This document shows, piece after piece, positions 5,310 to 7,335 of a stretch of 7,335 nt of DNA. The stretch comes from Fimadaptatus sp948467645 (GTDB lineage Bacteria; Bacillota; Clostridia; Christensenellales; Aristaeellaceae). A program made the translations under genes and the position numbers. The stretch spans positions 1-7,335 of the forward strand of contig CAOKFD010000103.1 of the NCBI GenBank assembly GCA_948467645.1, in the 5' to 3' direction. The notes under the pieces were generated by a model. The model was not told the origin of the DNA and did not search any database. It saw only the letters and a program-made list of their open reading frames with translations. The first letter of the stretch is position 1, and the number at the start of each line of letters is the position of its first letter.

Positions 5310-6203
5310 TCACCCATTCAACTCCATCATGACCGCCGAATACAGGTTATCCCTGTCGGACACGTACAGCCCTTCAAGCCCCGCCATGCGCAGGAAGCTG
5401 ACCAATATGGCCGCGCCGTAATCGATTATCTCCGCGCGGCGTTCGGGCATTCCGGGCAGCTTACGGCGCTCCTCCACGCTGAGCGCGTTCAGAGTGTAAA
5501 GCTGTTTTTCCACCTCGTCGCGGCTCAGCCAGCCGCCCTGTATGCGGTCTGGGTCGTACACGGCGAGGCCGATCTTGAGCGCATACAGCGTAGTTATCGT
5601 GCCCGCCACGCCCACGAATTTGTTAGGCAGCGGCGATACCGCATCTATGCCGGGCCTTAGCACCTGTGCGCTGGTTTCGAGCATACGTTCGACCGAGTTA
5701 TCGCCGCCCAGCATTTTTCTCAGCCTGACCGCGCCCATCTGCGCCGAATATGCCGCACGCACGTCCGCGCCGCTGCCGCAGATCATTTCGGTGGACGCGC
5801 CGCCGATGTCGATCACGCCGCATTCGCCGCCGGGCAGTGCCGCCGCGAAGAAGGCACAGCGCGCCTCCTGCTGGCCGGTGAGCAGGCGTATATTCACGCC
5901 GCATTCGCCGCGCACATCTTTGATGAAGTCGCCGCCGTTTTCAGCATCGCGCACGGCGCTGGTTGCGAAGGCGCGTATGTTGCTATCGCTTACGCCCGCA
6001 TCGCGCGCCTGCCTTGCAAAGTCCGCGATTGCCGCGCGGGTACGCTCAGCCGGTTCGCCGAAAAGCATACCGTTTTCGCTCAGTCCTTCGTGTAGGCGCG
6101 TGGTATTTATGCGCTTAAAAAGCGGCTTAAACTCATCGCCGTTCACGTCGGCGACGAGCAGCCGCACTGAATTGGAGCCTATATCAATTGCCGCCCTGAG
6201 CAT
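5310..6203 (-). CDS. ppx: Ppx/GppA-family phosphatase
   Basis: The family hydrolyses inorganic polyphosphate or converts pppGpp to ppGpp; sequence alone does not separate the two. The 297 residues match the short form, two ASKHA lobes without the HD-like C-terminal domain of E. coli PPX. Visible are DIGSNSVRLLV (7-17, phosphate 1), ATSAVRDAENG (80-90), TGQQEAR (109-115, where E113 aligns with the catalytic glutamate), IDIGGASTEM (131-140, phosphate 2) and GVAGTITTL (198-206). The usual VHG motif after YDPD reads IQG, with Q222 replacing histidine. SDRDNL (282-287) near the C-terminus is common in clostridial members. The ATG follows GGGGGAG and overlaps the end of divIC by 20 nt, so translation is coupled. 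It is the last gene of the operon, with a terminator just behind it. A cytoplasmic role in stress signalling or phosphate storage is inferred from the family. Confidence 0.9.
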   Translation of the reverse strand: MLRAAIDIGSNSVRLLVADVNGDEFKPLFKRINTTRLHEGLSENGMLFGEPAERTRAAIADFARQARDAGVSDSNIRAFATSAVRDAENGGDFIKDVRGECGVNIRLLTGQQEARCAFFAAALPGGECGVIDIGGASTEMICGSGADVRAAYSAQMGAVRLRKMLGGDNSVERMLETSAQVLRPGIDAVSPLPNKFVGVAGTITTLYALKIGLAVYDPDRIQGGWLSRDEVEKQLYTLNALSVEERRKLPGMPERRAEIIDYGAAILVSFLRMAGLEGLYVSDRDNLYSAVMMELNG

Positions 6204-6495
6204 AATCTCCCCCTGTGCTTAGTACGTATCGCGTTTCATCGGGCTTAATCATGCCGCGCGCGCGTGCCTGACGCTCGATGAATTCAGTCGTGCGCGAAAA
6301 TTCAGCTTCGCTTTTCAGGCGCTCGTTTTGCAGCTTCATTTGCTCTTTCTGCTGTGCAAGCTCTGCAATAGTGGCCGACTGCTGCGACAAAGCCGAGCCG
6401 TCGCGCACCACGGCCGCCGTCACAAACACATATGCGACCAGCAAAGCCAGAATGAAAAACTTAGGCGTAAACTTTACGCCGCGCGCCCTGGACAT
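6184..6495 (-). CDS. divIC: DivIC/FtsB-type septum formation initiator
   Basis: This is a small bitopic membrane protein of the divisome, which with FtsL and DivIB/FtsQ links septal peptidoglycan synthesis to the Z ring. The 103-residue reading has a basic cytoplasmic start, one membrane helix (about 13-31), an extracytoplasmic coiled coil rich in Gln, Lys and Glu (about 35-65), and the family ending FIERQARARGMIKPDETRY (72-90). An ATG at 6513 is also in frame, but its GAGG stands only 1 nt away. AAGGAG (6510-6505) lies 9 nt before ATG 6495, so the shorter start is chosen. The gap of 82 nt from yabQ is the largest in this operon and contains an 8-bp direct repeat (6540-6547 and 6551-6558) at 11-bp spacing, perhaps part of an internal promoter. 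The 3' end overlaps ppx. FtsL is a less likely alternative. Confidence 0.85.
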   Translation of the reverse strand: MSRARGVKFTPKFFILALLVAYVFVTAAVVRDGSALSQQSATIAELAQQKEQMKLQNERLKSEAEFSRTTEFIERQARARGMIKPDETRYVLSTGGDYAQGGN

Positions 6496-6577
6496 TCCGC
6501 GACACTCCTTCATACCTCACGAGATTTCTTTTTAACCCTATTCGCCACAAATTCGCCAAATCCTACTGCCGAAACAC

Positions 6578-6946
6578 TTATTTAAGAATATGTCTGAAAA
6601 GCGAAATATCTCTAACATGCAGCCGAAACTTATTCCACAGGCAGAGCATTTTCCGTGCCGCGGCGTGCAGGATTCGTGCCGGGCCGAGCTTAAACAGCGC
6701 CCAACCGACTGCGCAGCCCAAAAAAGCGTACATACGCACGTCGCCGCCGTTAGCCTGCACGAGCATAACGGTCGCAAGCACGGCCAACGCCGCGCACATA
6801 ATTACATCCAATGTCGCGCCGAACACCTGCCCGGCCTTAGTCAGCGCCCGCACGACGTCGAATATTTCGCACACGAGTCCCATAATAACGCCGCAGACGA
6901 TCATATAGCACAGTGCGTACCATTGCCCCACGGTATAATAAAGCAT
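6578..6946 (-). CDS. yabQ: Spore cortex biosynthesis protein YabQ
   Basis: YabQ is a membrane protein needed in Bacillus subtilis for making the spore cortex; it is expressed in the mother cell and sits in the outer forespore membranes. The 122 residues contain three likely membrane helices (about 9-27, 44-64 and 73-88). Family landmarks are the glycine-rich first helix ending in D30 and R33 and the later NGGDVRMYAFLG (66-77). The C-terminal 35 residues are basic. The longer open frame to 7066 overlaps yabP in another frame and has no family support. ATG 6946 follows the yabP stop by a single base, so it is probably made by coupled translation; the ribosome-site candidate AGTAGG is weak. Its place beside yabP strongly supports the call. 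Confidence 0.87.
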   Translation of the reverse strand: MLYYTVGQWYALCYMIVCGVIMGLVCEIFDVVRALTKAGQVFGATLDVIMCAALAVLATVMLVQANGGDVRMYAFLGCAVGWALFKLGPARILHAAARKMLCLWNKFRLHVRDISLFRHILK

Positions 6947-6947
6947 C

Positions 6948-7232
6948 CTACTTAAACACGCGCCAGAATCCGCGTTTACCGCTCTGCCGGTTATCGGCGT
7001 ATTCCAGCACGTCGATCCTCCCATCCAAATTAAGCTTCCCAGCCTCCAGATCGAGCGCCGAAACATGCAGCTCCTGCCCCAAAACAGTAAGCTCCCCCTG
7101 CGACGTAGTCAGCACAACCATCTGCTCATTAAAGCTATCCACATCGCTAACCCCTGTCAGCGCCAGCATCCCCCTATCCGTCATCCCCACCGTATGCGTC
7201 CGCTTAATCTCCTTCTTCTCCTCCGCTCTCAC
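6948..7232 (-). CDS. yabP: Sporulation protein YabP
   Basis: YabP belongs to the YabP/YqfC family of spore-cortex-associated proteins; the Bacillus gene belongs to the mother-cell sigma-E programme. The 94-residue protein shows the beta-rich family pattern: LALTGVSDVDSFNE (23-36), then V, L and T strands, GELTVLGQELHV (46-57), LDLEAGKLNLDG (60-71) and an aromatic end IDVLEY (73-78). The C-terminus is basic. The start is GTG at 7232, supported by a near-perfect AAGGAGGT (7246-7239) ending 6 nt upstream. It is the first gene of its operon in the window. No convincing sigma-E promoter lies between 7247 and 7335, so the promoter may be further upstream beyond the repeat, where Clostridia often carry genes for an S4-domain protein and HU. 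Confidence 0.9.
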   Translation of the reverse strand: MRAEEKKEIKRTHTVGMTDRGMLALTGVSDVDSFNEQMVVLTTSQGELTVLGQELHVSALDLEAGKLNLDGRIDVLEYADNRQSGKRGFWRVFK

Positions 7233-7280
7233 TTGCGCACCTCCTTCAACTGAAGATATGCTTTATTTTGGGGAAAGATT

Positions 7281-7334
7281 ACGGGGGGTTACGTGTTCTT
7301 TCTTTTCAGGAGAAAAGAAAGAACCAAAGAAAAG
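7281..7334 (+). repeat. Palindromic dispersed repeat, right copy
   Basis: The 54-nt unit is the inverted counterpart of 73-125. Its arms (7295-7307 and 7312-7324) pair perfectly over 13 bp around a 4-nt loop. Both stem arms and the CTTTTCTTTG flank are identical to the other copy; the loop differs at two bases, and TAA replaces TT next to the C6 run (as read on the minus strand). It lies upstream of yabP and ends one base before the window's end. If the yabP transcript starts further upstream, this hairpin would sit in its leader. Confidence 0.8.
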
Positions 7335-7335
7335 C

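Noticed and set aside
7247..7280. CATATCTT upstream of yabP as a sigma-E -10 box
   Set aside because: Only a partial match, no clear -35 at the right distance, and the start would fall on the ribosome binding site.
73..7334. The whole window as a composite transposon bounded by the inverted repeats
   Set aside because: The interior is mainly conserved sporulation, division and biosynthesis genes. There is no transposase or target-site duplication, and the elements are themselves small palindromes, so chance orientation of a dispersed repeat is simpler.

Overview
The window reads as chromosomal DNA of a spore-forming Clostridia-type Firmicute. It carries yabP and yabQ, strong AGGAGG-type ribosome binding sites, a GTG start, tight operons and a moderately high GC core. 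No genus can be assigned by eye. Everything except one gene (a VOC/glyoxalase protein at 3413-3817) lies on the minus strand.

Layout, in minus-strand transcription order. (1) 7232-5310 is a sporulation and cell-division operon: yabP, yabQ, a divIC/FtsB-type division protein and a Ppx/GppA phosphatase, closed by a strong hairpin terminator at 5279-5305. This order is familiar from Clostridia. (2) 5211-3867 is an AT-richer pocket. It has an excellent promoter, an odd leader with a 10-bp tandem duplication, and two coupled genes for exported proteins of unknown function. It ends at a bidirectional terminator (3824-3852) shared with the convergent VOC gene. (3) 3352-3214 is a divergent promoter region whose two -35 boxes are the arms of one inverted repeat. 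(4) 3177-134 is a metabolic operon: an ECF transporter substrate-binding subunit, type III pantothenate kinase (coaX), homoserine dehydrogenase with an ACT domain (hom), and a small cupin, with gaps of 26, 23 and 7 nt. Pantothenate uptake plus phosphorylation is the likely logic of the first two; hom adds the threonine/methionine branch of aspartate metabolism.

Both ends of the window carry nearly identical copies (about 53 nt) of a palindromic element, in inverted orientation (73-125 and 7281-7334). The right copy runs into the last bases of the window.

No tRNA, rRNA, CRISPR array, transposase or recognisable defence system is visible. The least explained parts are the secreted-protein pair with its leader, and the terminal repeats. 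No stretch above 300 bases lacks a gene; bases 1-72 show nothing I can support.
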